Notes: generated by a model from the letters alone, not told the origin. Numbered from the stretch's first letter, positions 36,662 to 49,541 are shown. The stretch: 64,000 bases of DNA from Fremontodendron californicum (GCA_030761205.1 JAULJL010000010.1:935001-999000); one strand, 5' to 3'. Made by a program: numbers and translations.

Positions 36662-38234
36662 ATGGATTATTACGAATACCCATCTCGTTTTTCTACTTCT
36701 TCATTTTCTTTGTTTGGAGATTTCATTGAAAAGGTGAAAGATTTTTGCAATTTCGCCGTCTCTGCCATCATTGGGAACATTTTCTCCGCGATCTTAACCT
36801 TCTTCTTTGCACTAGGTTGCTTTCTTTCTCTCTTCTTCTTTCTTCTGCTTCATTTTTTCTTCAAATCTTTTTGGATTATAAGTTTTTTTTTTATTATTTT
36901 ATTGGAAGCCATTTTGCAATAAATTTAGTTTGGAGTCTTTTGTTTTTCTCTCCAGTTATTAGCTCATATGATATGTTCCAATTTTTTTTCTTTAATATTG
37001 CTTTTTTTATTTATTTATTTATTTAAGTATCATGTGTATTTCATGGTAATAATTATCATTTCGCCAGTTAGATAAAACACAAATCTAATTATGTTGTGGT
37101 TCTAATTTTGTTTGATTACAGACAAAGCAGTTTAGGATGAATTTGTCTTATATTTATTTCCAAAATACACCTAAAATTAATGACATGTTGTTTGGTTTCT
37201 TAGAATTTTACATGTAAAACACTTTAATGCCTGAGGTTAACCTTTTCATACTCAAATTTTGCTGTAGAGATTGACATTTTTTTTTTCTGTAGTGGGCACC
37301 TTGTTAGGGGCCATGACGGGGGCTTTGATAGGACAAGAGACGGAGAGTGGGTTCGTTCGAGGGGCTGCAGTTGGGGCTATATCTGGAGCAGTTTTCTCAA
37401 TCGAAGTCTTTGAATCTTCTCTTGTTCTTTGGCAATCTGACGAATCTGGGATCGTATGTTTGCTTTACTTGGTGAGCAGTTTTGTTGATTACCCTGGTTT
37501 TACAGGTTTTTATGCTAGTTTGTAAGTTAATGGAAAGAGGGATACAAAAAAATAAGACTTGGTTGTTCTAAATTGATGAGTTCATGTTACAATATTCGCA
37601 ATTTTCAACCGGTCACTTTGAGTTATAATAATCCTTTTAGGCAATCTAACTTGTTTTCCTGCAAGTTGTGCAGATTGATGTCATTGCAAGCCTTCTAAGT
37701 GGGAGGCTTGTTCGTGAACGAATTGGTCCAGCGATGCTGAGTGCAGTGCAAAGTCAGGTGATATGCTCTGCAAAATGGTAGTAGCTTTTATGCTAGAAAT
37801 TGATGGTTCCATCAAATTACAATTTGCTTAAGATTTCAGTTTTTGTTATCAGATGGGAGCTGCTGAAGCAACTTTTGAGGAGGTCCAGAACATCTTTGAT
37901 ACTGGTGGTGCTAAAGGATTGGCTGGAGATTTGGTTGAAAAAATCCCAAAGATAATAATCAGAAACAATGACAATGTAGATGCTTCTGGGGAGAAAGTTT
38001 GCCTTCAGGTTCAACCATACTGTATTTTCCATTTCACCCATTCTTAGTAAAACTAGTTGCATAAGAAGCTTATTTGATTGACATTTAGAGTTCTCTTTAT
38101 CATTTATGCAGGATTTTCAGCTTGGAGAAACAGTTCGGAGCTTGCCGCAGTGCCATCACATGTTCCACTTGCCTTGCATAGATAAGTGGCTTCTTAGTCA
38201 TGGTTCTTGTCCATTGTGCAGAAGGGATCTGTAA
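36662..38234 (+). CDS. NEP1-interacting-type RING-H2 membrane protein, with a defective RING
   Basis: Related to plant NEP1-interacting proteins (NIP1/NIP2, ATL-like). Family members are membrane RING-H2 proteins; one is reported to target the plastid polymerase RPOTmp to thylakoids. Exons 36662-36815, 37293-37471, 37674-37757, 37853-38008 and 38112-38234 join in phase to 696 nt, 231 residues. Hydrophobic and Gly-rich segments are AVSAIIGNIFSAILTFFFAL and GTLLGAMTGALIGQE; then GRLVRERIGPAMLSAVQSQ. The C-terminal RING reads VCLQDFQLGETVRSLPQCHH, then HLPCIDKWL and CPLCRRDL. The usual first Cys, four residues of the CSVC type, is absent: the sequence goes from GEKV directly to CLQ. Zinc binding and ligase activity may be impaired. 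Confidence 0.9.
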
Positions 38235-39361
38235 TCTAATTTTTGTAAATTATACGATTAGGAAGAGTTCTTTATATTTTATTTATACCGTTCTTACTTG
38301 CCGGGGCTTGTGTATTTGTTCATCAAGTGCTTGCCTACTCTGTCTCTCTCAGTAGTCCACGTTCATCATATTGTGGAATTGGACATTGTACTCGGTTAGC
38401 CCTTTGTATAAAGGTTTTGATTTACAGTTCTGAAACTTCTAATTGCCTATCTTGCTATGTTGATTCTTCCTCTTTCTGTAAATGAGTGTTGTAAACAGAG
38501 TTGGTATTTCAGTTCACAAGAGGTTTCATCCTGGATTGAGACCTCCATTTTTCTGATTGTATCAATTCTGAATATAGAAAAGCTTTTATTATCTGCTGAT
38601 TGCTGGTTCTGTTTATAGGTGATAATCATAGGCAATTTTTTGTGTCTTACAAGTTTAGCTAAGAATCATAGCAAGGATTATATAGTGTTTTATATCAATG
38701 ATTATTGTTTTATTGCTTTTATTGTTAACATAAATTCATCAGAGGAATGCCGACAGTGTGGGAATTAATCTTTTCGGATCCTACTTTGTTCAGATAATCA
38801 ATCATGCAAGGGTAGATGACATATTAACTCTGAAAAATGTTTCTCAGAGCTAATCTGTATGGGAGCTGAGGGAGGAGTTGGTCAGATATTTTAAGTCTTA
38901 GGCTCTTAATTTTATCTTCCGACTTCCAGGACCTTGGCGGTGTTATTTTGTCAAATATGCATAAACAAAATAGGACACGTTCCCAACTTGACCAAATAGT
39001 TGACTCCCATCATTATAAGCCGTAAATATTGACATCTAATTCTAAATATGGATTTGATTGTTTTGTTGTAATTATTTCAATTACGAAAGATCAATAATGT
39101 AGCACAAATATGACTTAAGATCTGAAAAACTTGATAAACAGGCTGAAGAATAGAAGGCTACAAAATGATAACCAAGTATGTCTGGGAGTAAATTGCAGCA
39201 GTACAGGCACAGATGCCAAAGGCAATAAACAAAAGAAATTATGAACTTGTGGATAGCCAGCCAGCCAGCCAGCTACCACATTAAAATCTTGATGTACATT
39301 TATAATTGGAGCAATGGCCGATGGCGTCCCAGCAAAGAGTGTCGAGTTGCAAAAATTATGC

Positions 39362-39407
<46 letters not shown>

Positions 39408-39600
39408 CAAATGTTTTAACCTCCATCCCACCTCATCACATAAAGAAAGTACATCTGGGTAGCTAAAAATGTTTACCTAATGGAAATTAACTTTTTACTT
39501 CTTGCAAAAACAGCAATTTTGTTTTCCCTATTATAACCATGTGATCAGTTTCACATGATTCATTCCAAGATTGTGCCTTCAGTCTTGGGGCAATATTTAG
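38235..39600. other. Intergenic after the RING gene
   Basis: Begins with the probable 3' UTR. No gene recognised. An AT microsatellite lies at about 39367-39404 and a short CCAG repeat near 39258-39272. Confidence 0.5.
39367..39404. repeat. AT microsatellite
   Basis: An uninterrupted (AT)n tract of about 19 units in gene-free DNA. Confidence 0.88.
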
Positions 39601-40017
39601 CAGTCAAAGTTCATGAGAGCTGTATGAACATTATTTGTCTCACGTTTCAGTCCACAAAAAGAATGAAAAAGAAACGGTTATAAGAAACCATACTTTTTTT
39701 GGAAAATTTGCAATAAATAGGCCAACCGATCATCAAATTTCATCAAAATTTTCAGTACAAACAAATCTACTGTGTTTATATTTCCTTTTGGTTTGCTCAT
39801 TCCACCCTTCAGTCAAAGTTCATGAGAGCTGTATGAACATTATTTGTCTCACGTTTCAGTCCACAAAAAGAACGAAAAAGGAACGGTTATAAAAACCATA
39901 CTTTTTTTGGAAAATTTGCAATAAATAGGCCAACCGATCATCAAATTTCATCAAAATTTTCAGTACAAACAAATCTACTGTGTTTATATTTTCTTTTGGT
40001 TTGCTCATTCCACCCTT
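39601..40017 (+). repeat. Tandem duplication, unit about 209 bp
   Basis: Two head-to-tail copies, 39601-39809 and 39810-40017, both starting CAGTCAAAGTTCATGAGAGC. They differ at only a handful of positions, so the duplication is recent. No gene or transposon ends were recognised in the unit. Confidence 0.93.
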
Positions 40018-40100
40018 CAGTTCTGATATTTTATGTTTATAAGCTCAAACTTAACAAGATTCCAACCGTGTTTAACAATACAGACTTCAATCAAAATTTC

Positions 40101-40547
40101 TAGGGGTGAGCATTCGGTCGGTTCGGTTTCAAAATTTCGAAAACCGATTAAACCTATAAAATCGACCGACAAAAATTCTAAAATCGAAAAAACCGAAATC
40201 GACTTAAGTCGGTCGGTTTAATCGGTTTTAACTATTTAAAAAATAAATTTTTTTGTATATTAAATATTATATATAATATAAATGATATATTATATTATAT
40301 ATAATTTAAAATTATTATATAAATATATTTTATTTATATTATATTTAAAATAAAATTAAAATTAAAAGCGTCGGTTAGTACGATCTATTCAGTTATCAAT
40401 TTTAAAAACCGACAACCGACCGAACTAACCGACTAAATCGATTTTCATAATTGACTAATTTCAAAACTGAATAAACTGAACCGAATTAATCAAATTTGAT
40501 CGATTTGATCGGGTAAATCGATTCAAACCGATTAATGCTCGTCCCTA
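40101..40547. mobile_element. hAT-type MITE, CGGTTTAA-rich
   Basis: A 447-bp element from TAGGGGTGAGCATTCGG to TTAATGCTCGTCCCTA, giving TIRs of about 17 bp. The 8-base flanks AAAATTTC (40093-40100) and AAAATTTT (40548-40555) agree at seven positions. The arms contain many ACCGA and TCGGT words. No coding capacity. Confidence 0.78.
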
Positions 40548-40555
40548 AAAATTTT

Positions 40556-41245
40556 CAGACATATTCTGATAATAAGATCACGGGATCTATCAGGATAAAG
40601 TAAACAATAATAACTCATATTCCACTCAACTGACAGAAATTATAGAATCTAAATCTAATTGACATAAAATGAACCTGGCATAATCTTTCTAGGACAAGCT
40701 TTACATTTATCAGTTGAAGCTGTAGTATGTTTTTTCTTTAATACGTAGTTTTTACTTTCCAACTGAACTTCAATGGGTTGACCTCTGCTATTGATGTTAG
40801 AATCTTGCCCCACACAGGACAATCCCTGAAACTATCAACAAAAGATTCAACTTAAAAAAAAAAAAATTTGAGGCTTGGCTTTAAACTTCTCAGCAGAATA
40901 AGAGAATCTGGCACAGAGGACAACACAAGAAATTGCAATCAACAAAACCTCCAAAATTAATGAACGTAACTGATAATGAAGTCAAAGATCAAAACAATCA
41001 CAATAGGACATCAAATGGCTTGATCAAACTTGCTTTCAATCTTAATCACACAATTAAATATTTATGATAATTAATTTGCTTGGTTCATCATCTCCCACTC
41101 AATCGATCGTTTGTGGATTCTTGTCTGGACCCTTGGAAGGGATTTAAATAGCGGTTGCAACGCGACGTTACGGTCGTTATTTAGCGGTTTTGACTTCTTT
41201 CGCCCGCCGATATTCACGACAGAATGAGGTGATTTAACAAATTTT
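40556..41245. other. Intergenic / 5' region of the receptor-like kinase
   Basis: No gene recognised. The stretch immediately before the kinase (about 41100-41245) is less AT-rich and is the likely promoter and 5' UTR. Confidence 0.4.
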
Positions 41246-43311
41246 TTGGGGGTAGAAATTTACTTATTTATTACATGCATGGCCAAGAGATTTCATTTGC
41301 TAGAGGGTTCTCAAACACCTGATCATGCTCATAGTCATAAGCAAATGTGGGTACTTCTTATCATTGCCATTTTAACTGCCTTGCTGGGATCTTTATTCTT
41401 CTTCGTTTGCAGAAGAAAGATTAGCCAAAGATGGAGCCGTAAAGGTTAAATCACTTAGAACCCATACGTTTTTTTTTTTATATCAACAGTTTTGCTTCAA
41501 ATGTCAATTCTGTCAAAGTGCTTAATCATTCATCATTCTTAATGAAAACTCATTCTTCCATTAAATTGCTTGCTCCTTATTTCATGAAAACTTTGTTAAA
41601 CAATTAGGAAGTCTGAAAGCTGAGAAATTGAAGTTGAGGCGTTTCCAACTGGAGGAGCTGCAGAAGGCTACCAAAAATTTTAGTGCAGACTGTTTGTTGG
41701 GGTCTGGTGGATTTGGAAATGTCTATAAAGGAACCTTTGAAGTTGAAGGTACGTTAGCAATCAAGAGAGCTCACGCCGAGTCATACCAAAGCGTTGAAGA
41801 ATTTAGAAATGGTAAGCAGCCTTAATTCTACATGCATAATTTAGTTTATCAAAGCTCAAGTTTATATTAACAGACTTTAGATTATGGAATCTGGATATGG
41901 ATAATTGATTTGTTTTTACTGGTTTTTTTGAAACAGAAGGCTTCTTTCAACAGTAAATCATCCGAATCTCTTAGGTTTGGTGGGGTTTTCTGAAGAATCT
42001 GGTACGTAAATTGAGCCTCAAGTAATTTATTAATTAATCAATTGTTTAAGTTAGTACTAAGAAGAACCTAAGACAGGAAATTTTTTATTGTATTTGAAAC
42101 AGGACCAAAAGGTGCAAAAATATTGGTTTATGAATATGTACCACAAGGCTCTTTACTTGAGTATATCATGGTAAGTTCCCACTCGAAACAGCTTTCACAG
42201 AGACAAGAAACCGATAAAAAAGAAACAGAAAAAAAAAATTCTAATGTTCTGCTCACATTTTGGAGTGTAGGAAGAGGAGGAAGAAACTTGACTTGGAGGC
42301 AAAGAGTAAACATAGCCATTGGAGCAGCTAAAGGTAGATTTCCATTTCCCACAGAAAAATTGGTTTAAACTTTAAGATAAAAATTAAGTTTTTTTTTTTT
42401 ACAGGAATAGCTCATTTGCATGATGGGGTTAAGCCTAGCATAATCCACCGTGATATCAAGCCTAGCAACATCTTAATTGGAGAAAAGTTTGAAGCCAAGG
42501 TCTCAGATTTTGGACTTGTGAAAATGGGACCTATTGGAGATCAATCACATGTTAGTAGCCAGATCAAAGGAACACCTGGGTACCTTGATCCTGCATATTG
42601 TACAAGTTTTCATTTGAGTCCTTTTAGTGATGTTTATAGCTTTGGTGTTATCCTTCTGCAACTTGTTTGTGCCCGGCCGGCTGTGGATTCAACTAGAAAT
42701 CAACCTCATTATCATATCATAGATTGGGTTAGTTAATTTATATAATTATAACTTTGCCTTACAGTTGTTAGTAAGCTGCCAATTTAGACACTAAAACATG
42801 TGCTAAAAATAAGCCGTTAAAATTGCAGGCAAGGCCCAGTATAGAGAGGGGCAGTATCGAAGAAATCCTTGATGCTACTCTTTTATTCGAACTATGCAAT
42901 ATGGAAATGATGCTGAAGATGGGAGAACTTGGTCTAAGATGTGTGGTGAAAGTGCCTAAAGACCGTCCTACAATGACTCAGGTCTGGCAAAAACTGGAAG
43001 ATACACTTTATTCAGTTGATAACTTCATCAACAAACAGCCTTTGAGAAGTTCTAAAAGAACAATTGGCAAGTTTCCTCGACAAACAGAACAAGGACATCG
43101 TAGATCATTGGACCAGGATTGTTCTCAAAGCTTTGTGAGCATAGATGGTGTTCGATGTCAAAAGTTTCGTGTTGAGTTGGATAGTATTTCGTTTCAGAGT
43201 AGCAGCTTAAGATGTTTTGAGATCAACAGTGCAAGTGTTGATGTTGATAAGAAGAATCTGAGAGGAATAAATGAGGAAACGGCATTAGGAATAGATCAAT
43301 TAGACAAGTAA
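41246..43311 (+). pseudogene. Receptor-like serine/threonine kinase with a broken reading frame
   Basis: Exons: 41246-41444, 41608-41811, 41937-42001, 42103-42170, 42271-42333, 42405-42727, 42829-43311. The N-terminal part is short and has one transmembrane segment (MWVLLIIAILTALLGSLFF), so there is no large ectodomain. The kinase domain is otherwise complete: glycine loop GSGGFG, AIKRA lysine, IIHRDIKPSN catalytic loop, SDFGLV, activation segment GTPGYLDPAYC. Exon 41937-42001 is 65 nt, so with canonical sites the frame for RLLSTVNHPNLLGLVGF cannot be reached from the upstream exon; it is one base short modulo three. Splicing intron 42171-42270 shifts the frame again, although reading through that intron keeps it open. 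The start could be Met at 41279. It is either a recently broken gene, a sequence error, or a gene with unusual splicing. Confidence 0.7.
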
Positions 43312-43731
43312 TTATATGTTTTCAAGCTTTAGGAAACGGCATTGTGTAATCGTTACAAAACATCTGGTTTTGAAACAAGTACATGATGATGAAGGTATTA
43401 ACCTGCAATTACTCTCCAGTCAATTGTATGATGCTAAACCAGATGCTGCATATCATGCCAATCATGATCTCCCTTTCTAATGTTTAAAGAAAAAACAATG
43501 ATCTCAAACACAGTCACAATTTGTTGAAATTTAACTCCTTTAGCATCAGGCTAAGACTATTAATACTTACAATTAGCTAAGTAAACTACAATAGCTTTCC
43601 ACAAATATAATTCCTGAGGGAGCTGCTTAAGAGACTTATCTTATTATGAAACTCCATTTGTGAGAACTGCAATAATAGAAGGCCTAAGACAATCGGGTTC
43701 TTTTCTTGGACTTTTCCTTTTCTCAGCCATT

Positions 43732-46700
43732 TCAACCCCAGAGATAAGAGCTCATTTCTTCTACATAGCTTGGTTCACTTTCCTCTTCATTTTCGGGTGC
43801 CTTAGCAGTTTCACAATATGTCACAAGGTCGGCATACATTTTTACAGAAGCCTTTGAAAACTCAGCCAAGGATTCAAAAACTGAATGAAATCCTGTTTGA
43901 AATCCTTTCACAGTTATCTGCTGCGTCTCTTCCATGCTAGTATGGTGTTTTACCTTCTCGGCTTCTATTCGTTTCCTGAACATATCCAACAGATTTTTTC
44001 TTTCTGCCAAATACTCAATCCTATTCCGAACATTTAGTTCTAATTCCTGCTCAGAGAGTTTTGAACCAAGAATCCTGCTCTCTGTTCTCTGGAATGCCAA
44101 GACTTTTCTCTCAAGTTCTTTGGCGAGTCCATCGACCTTCCTCTTCTGTTTCTGCTCCTCACCTTGTTGAACCCAAAGTGCCCGCATTTCCTTTCCAAAG
44201 CTTTTCAATGCACAAATTACAGCTTCATTTGGCAACTTCTCCAAACTAGCCAACCATTCATGACAAGTTGCCAGTAATGGTGGTCCATTTACTCCTAATG
44301 CTGGGGCTTTAGACCTGTTCTTGGAGCAGAATTCTACTTCAGGGGCAATGAACTTGGAAAGCCATCCACTGAGAGCTTCAATGTATGCCTTCTGTGCAGA
44401 AAAATGTGCAACAAAGCAAGAACGCCAATTATGAAGTTCTGCCTGAAGCTGAAGAGTGGCAAGACGGTGAGAGTCATTGCAAAACTTTCCATAAACACGA
44501 CAGTTGAAAGACGTAACTTCCAACATGATTCGGTTTTGGGTTTCATGTGATTCCAACATTATCTTCCAGTTCCTCATTAGGCTGCAGAAGGAGAAGAAAT
44601 GAAGATTACACAATGATGATAAATCTAATACACCTGAAAATTTGTTTTTGTCATTTACTTTCATACCCGTGTAGCAGCTCAATAAGTTGTGGCTGCAACT
44701 CTTCATCCCTCAGTTTTTCAATTCTTTCGGAGATTGTTTCGGCACTTCGTATTGCAACCAAGATTCTGCTATGCAAGTCTTTCACTTCACCTCTGGTTTT
44801 GTCCCCAGAATAGAGGCCATCTTGTTTAGCACTGCGGTTTCTCAGTTGAGAACATTTCTGCTCATAAGTTTTCCTGGTCTGGTCTGCTGCCTGATTATGT
44901 GAATTATAAGATGTTAGGAAGCTATGGCAAATGCTTACAAAAACTTGAACTTTGAATGCACTCAAGCACTCAAAAACTGATTATTTTGATGCAAATTCAA
45001 CATTTCAAAACTATAAAGAAGATGGAATCCACATTATATATTTAGTTTTATGCTACTTTGCTTATTAACTTGCAACAAAAACATCTCATATCGCATAAAT
45101 AATCAAACATGTAAGCAAACTTGCTAGACTCATTATGTCAGAGGCAGTTACTATTTGTCTGACAGACCATCCACCTGAACATGGAGAACACTCTTGTGTA
45201 AATCTAGCAGTTTAAAGACATAATTTTTACTGGAAATATACATGGTTTTTTCATAGATCATGAAGATTTTTGCACCACATTGGACTACGTTCTCAATCGA
45301 ATGATCAAGGGAAATGAAACAGCAAGTAAATAGTGAGGGCAGTACAACAATTTATCAAGTGCATATAATATTTTGCATTTGTTTTATCTATGAACAACTT
45401 CTCAGTTTATAAAGTTTACAGAGTTAGCCAGTGGCTTTCACATCTCTGTCTAAACCAAAAGATTTGTCATTTTTTCTTTCTTTCTTTCAAATTTTAAATC
45501 TTAAACAACAGAACGCTGCGTTGTAATGGCATGAACTATCCATTGTAAATAATGCAAGAGGGTTAGAAGTGGTTCAAGCAAAAAAGCAAGATGAAATTAA
45601 AACATTTAAAAATGGAATTATGTTTATACTTTATAGTACCTTCACCTCCTCACAGAGTTTCTTTTCCCAAGCATACAACCTTCCTAGGGTCAGTGAGTGG
45701 CTTCCAGATTCCATTCCTCCATAATCATCAAATAGATCAGTCTTTAATTCTGTCCATGTAGAAGAACTTCTGGAACTAGATGAAACTAGGCTTTTAGAGG
45801 ATGAAGATCGGGATAATGGAGACCGGCTCCAAGTAATTGACCGAATAAGTTTATTCGAGCTCTCTGCAGCCAGACAGCATGTTAAACAATTATACAAACT
45901 AACGTATGGCAAAAATTGATATGCGCAGACCATGGAGCAGATAACAATTATTTGAATAAATGGAAGTATATATAATCCTCAAATCAAAGGAAAGGACAAG
46001 TTTTCAGAAAGAAAAGTACTACTAATACATTGCTGTGGAGGTCCAGGGGAAGGGAAATAAGCCCTTTGATTCCATATTCCTAGTACAGAGGTCTCCTAGG
46101 TAATAAAGTGGACATATCAATCAACCTCTCCTGTTATATGACAAATTACCAATTCTTAGTCTTAGACTACCCTCAAAACAACAAGATGGATCCTTTCAGT
46201 ATTCGATTAGCAAGCGGATGATACAAAAACACCTAAATATTTCTAAGAAAATCACTTGGAAACTCGAAGCATTTTCAAGAAACAGAAAATGATAAAGAGA
46301 GGAAAAAAAAAAACACTTAAAAGGGAAATACAACAAAACCCACCTTTAAGTTCCTCCAAACCAGATTGCAACTGAACTCTATTGGCCTCTAACATTCTAC
46401 AGACATCCAAACCAGATTCATAAGCTCTAAGAAAATGGTCCTCAACATCCTTCAACGCTTCCAACAACTCCCTCTCATTTGTGTGTGTATTAATCATTCT
46501 GAAACTATTTTTTTCCCCTTGGCTCACATTTGCATCATGATCATCCCCATCACTACCATTATCAACATTTGTTACATTCTCAACCTTTCTCTCACTCATA
46601 ACTCTCTTTCCATCCTCTTCCAGGTCAGGGATTCCCTCTTTCTCTCTTACCACTCTCAATTCCTCATGAGAACTGTCACTAAAGCTGCTCACCACCTCAT

Positions 46701-47256
46701 CAAAAGGGTTGAAGAAATCCCAAGCAAACTCCTTTTGTGGTGATGGCATTGTTGGTTGAGCCTTTTCACCATAAAAATGCTCACAGATAACCTCATCTTC
46801 TTCCTCTTCACTCTCTTGCTCGTCGTCTTCTGAGGATTCAAGACAACCCTCTTTATCTCCTTGAGTTTTTGGAACTACTTCTTCTTGTCCTTGATCTTGA
46901 TTTCCTGTCTTCAGAAAAACTGTAGAAAGAGAGGGTTGACAAGGAATGGTTTGATGGGTAGGCTCAGTTGGTCTTTGTTTAAAGAACATAGGATTGGTGA
47001 TAGGGGTCTCACTCTCAGCAGCCTCATCAGTAGAAGTGGGTGGGAAAGTGATGAGGAAAGGAGAAGAAGGAGAGGAATGCCTTGCTACAAATAACCTTAT
47101 GGCAGCTGCAACCGCATAAAGAGACTGATTATACTTACATTGAGCATCTGCAAGAGCATATCTACGCTCCACAGCCAATTTCAGGAGGCGTTTTCTCTCT
47201 TTACACAGTGAAACAACATTATCTTCTTCCTCTTTCTTTGAAGTAGCACAGCCCAT
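43732..47256 (-). CDS. DUF630/DUF632 protein, NRG2-like
   Basis: Plant-specific family that includes nitrate regulatory gene 2 (NRG2) and leaf-rolling REL2; NRG2 acts in nitrate signalling, the role of this member is unknown. Exons in transcript order: 46344-47256, 45640-45863, 44667-44890, 43732-44581; sum 2211 nt, 736 residues. I chose the Met at 47256 because it gives the family start MGCATSKK, where Gly2 and Cys3 suit myristoylation and palmitoylation; an upstream in-frame Met at 47289 would bury this signal. DUF630 covers about residues 1-60 (LCKERKRLLKLAVERRYALA). An acidic Ser/Glu-rich linker follows. DUF632 fills about residues 365-660, mostly helical, with YAWEKKLCEEVK, RLATLQLQAEL and ALSGWLSKFI. 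The C-terminus is acidic. Confidence 0.92.
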
Positions 47257-48551
47257 TTCTTTCTTTGTTTCACTCTCTGCTAAATCCAAAGGTGGGTTTT
47301 TTTGTTAAATTTGAAGTTGGCTTCTTGATTAGACCATATAATGCACTCTTTTTAGCAGGAAAAAGAAGTGGTTTTAGTTAGCTCTTAAGAAAAGACTAGG
47401 TTTTGGTTGTGGCAGAAAGGTGTCTTGGAAAAGTTGTAGAGAATCACATCAGAATCAGATAATGAAAAACAAGAGAAAAATTAAACTGGAGCTGAGCTAA
47501 CTGTCCTATGTCTGATAATGGAGGTGTTTTGGGTTTCAAGTAGACGTTTAACCCCAAAAAAGCTGACTAACCATTAGGAAAATGAAGATGACTGGATGAG
47601 CATGTCAGAGGATGAGACAAAGTGACAAACTGTCTTTTTAGTGCACCTTTTAGTCTTTTTTAGACTTGAAAGAGTTGAAACTTCAAACCATTGCTAATCT
47701 GCTATTTGCTTGTTCATCATGAACTTGCAATTGCAAATTGCAATAATAATAATAATAAATGAAGATTGCTTTTTTTGGTGTATATTTCCTTTAAATGGCT
47801 CTCTAACGAGGCAGCTATTTTCCTACTTTTCTTTTCATTGCTGTCAAACAGAAAGAGATTGTGGACATGGCAGAGATCTTTTAAGACAAATGCTGGAAAC
47901 CAATAAGTGGAGTTAGATAAAAAAAAAAAAAAAAAAAAAAGGAAAAAGATACTAGGAGTCTCCAAGAGTCAAAGCCTAACCTCAACACTTTGGTAAGTAA
48001 GTAAGCACTGTTCCTTGCTTTGTTTGCTGTCGCAAGCCATGGTTGAAGAAATCAAGTCCCACGCTCTCTGAAGGGTCGTGACCATCACTGTCGAATTAAT
48101 GGTGAACAAGTGTCTTGAACATGGAAGAAAATAACACACGTGCGGTGGCTATGGCTTATGGACCTACCTTAAGGGCAGGGTACCCTTTACGATATAATAA
48201 TATAAATAATAAGGGGTAATAACTGAACTGAAGAAGATATTTGGCGGGGGACTTCACTTCAGTTTCCCTAGGAAGCCATAATTGCTCTTTGTTTTACAGC
48301 TTATGGTAACGTATAATTTCACAATCTGGCTCTTGTAGCCGTCGGATCAGATTCTTAATGAGATTACAGCCGTTGGTTTAACAGTCATTTCATTCAATAG
48401 AAAGGTGGAAAATCCAACTGCTGACATGAGACTTCAATCTTCATGGTACAAAATTATATAAAAAAAGCATTGCAAAGTATATTCTTTTACAATCTTTTCA
48501 TCGTTACAGAGTACAGTAAGATGTGGACAAGAATTTGATCCACCCTGAAAA
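47257..48551. other. Intergenic, upstream of the NRG2-like gene
   Basis: The first several hundred bases are the likely promoter and 5' UTR of the minus-strand gene. A poly-A run occupies about 47919-47940. No gene recognised. Confidence 0.45.
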
Positions 48552-48560
48552 ATTATTATA

Positions 48561-49541
48561 GAGATAATATCTTGAATAATCTTGAAATTTATTAAATTTA
48601 TTAATGTAATATTTATATTTTAAAAATGTATATTTTGACACTTAAAGTTTATATTTCATGTGCTATTGTAGTACCTGTAAGTAACATCGTTAAAAATTGA
48701 TGACGTGATTTTTGTATTCAATGAAAATTTGACACGTGACATCATATAACGATGCCACGTGTACTAACTAAAAAATTATTAATTTAATTTTAAAAATAAA
48801 AAAATATTATTATTTTAAAAATATAATGATGACACGTGGCATCATATAATGATGTCACATGTATTAACTTAAAAAAAGTAATAAAAAATTTTTAAAAAAA
48901 AAAGTAATTTAAATTTTAAAAAATTTAAAAATTTAAAAATTTTAAAGAAATATAAAAAAATTTAAAAAATTAATTTCATTTCTTAATTTTTTAATAAATA
49001 TTTTTTTAAAGAATAAAAATAATTTCATAATTTAATTTTTGTAATTTTCAAAAATAACTTTTTAACTTTTTTTTTTTTATAAAAATTTAGATATTATAAA
49101 TGATTTAATATTTAATTTTAAAATAATATATATTTTAAAAATAATTTTAGTTAAATATTTTAATTTTGTTATTTTTAAAATTTTGAATTTAAAAAATAGA
49201 ATTTAATTTTAAAAAATATAATTTTAAATTTTATTATTTTTTAATATAATTTTTTTAAAAAAATTAGATATTAATTTTTAAAATATTAATTATTTATTTT
49301 TTAAATATATATATATTTTTTTTACAAAAATTTAGATATTAATTTCTAAAAATCAAGTGCTGCCACGTGTCATCACCTGATTGGTCAATGCCACATCATC
49401 ATCTATATTTAACGGTGTTAAGTCAAAGTACCACATTGATATACGGTTTGATAGTACAGGTACCACATTGAACATTTTTAAAGTAAAGATATCACATTAA
49501 CAAATTTGATAAACTTCAGGAGCTATTCATAATATTATCTC
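48561..49541. mobile_element. Mutator-like (MULE) non-autonomous element
   Basis: A 981-bp element between perfect 9-bp duplications ATTATTATA at 48552-48560 and 49542-49550. The inverted ends are about 90 bp (left GAGATAATATCTTGAATAA; complement of right GAGATAATATTATGAATAG, then both have TTGTTAATGT or TTATTAATGT and TTTAAAAATGT). Subterminal parts contain GCCACGTG words. The centre is extremely AT-rich and holds no transposase frame. Confidence 0.88.

Noticed and set aside
38447..39100. Possible gene remnant after the RING gene
   Set aside because: Less AT-rich than neighbouring DNA, but no conserved motif or splice pattern could be found.
43660..43857. Hydrophobic 65-codon plus-strand frame
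   Set aside because: It overlaps the antisense of the last NRG2-like exon; hydrophobicity is from antisense of acidic codons.
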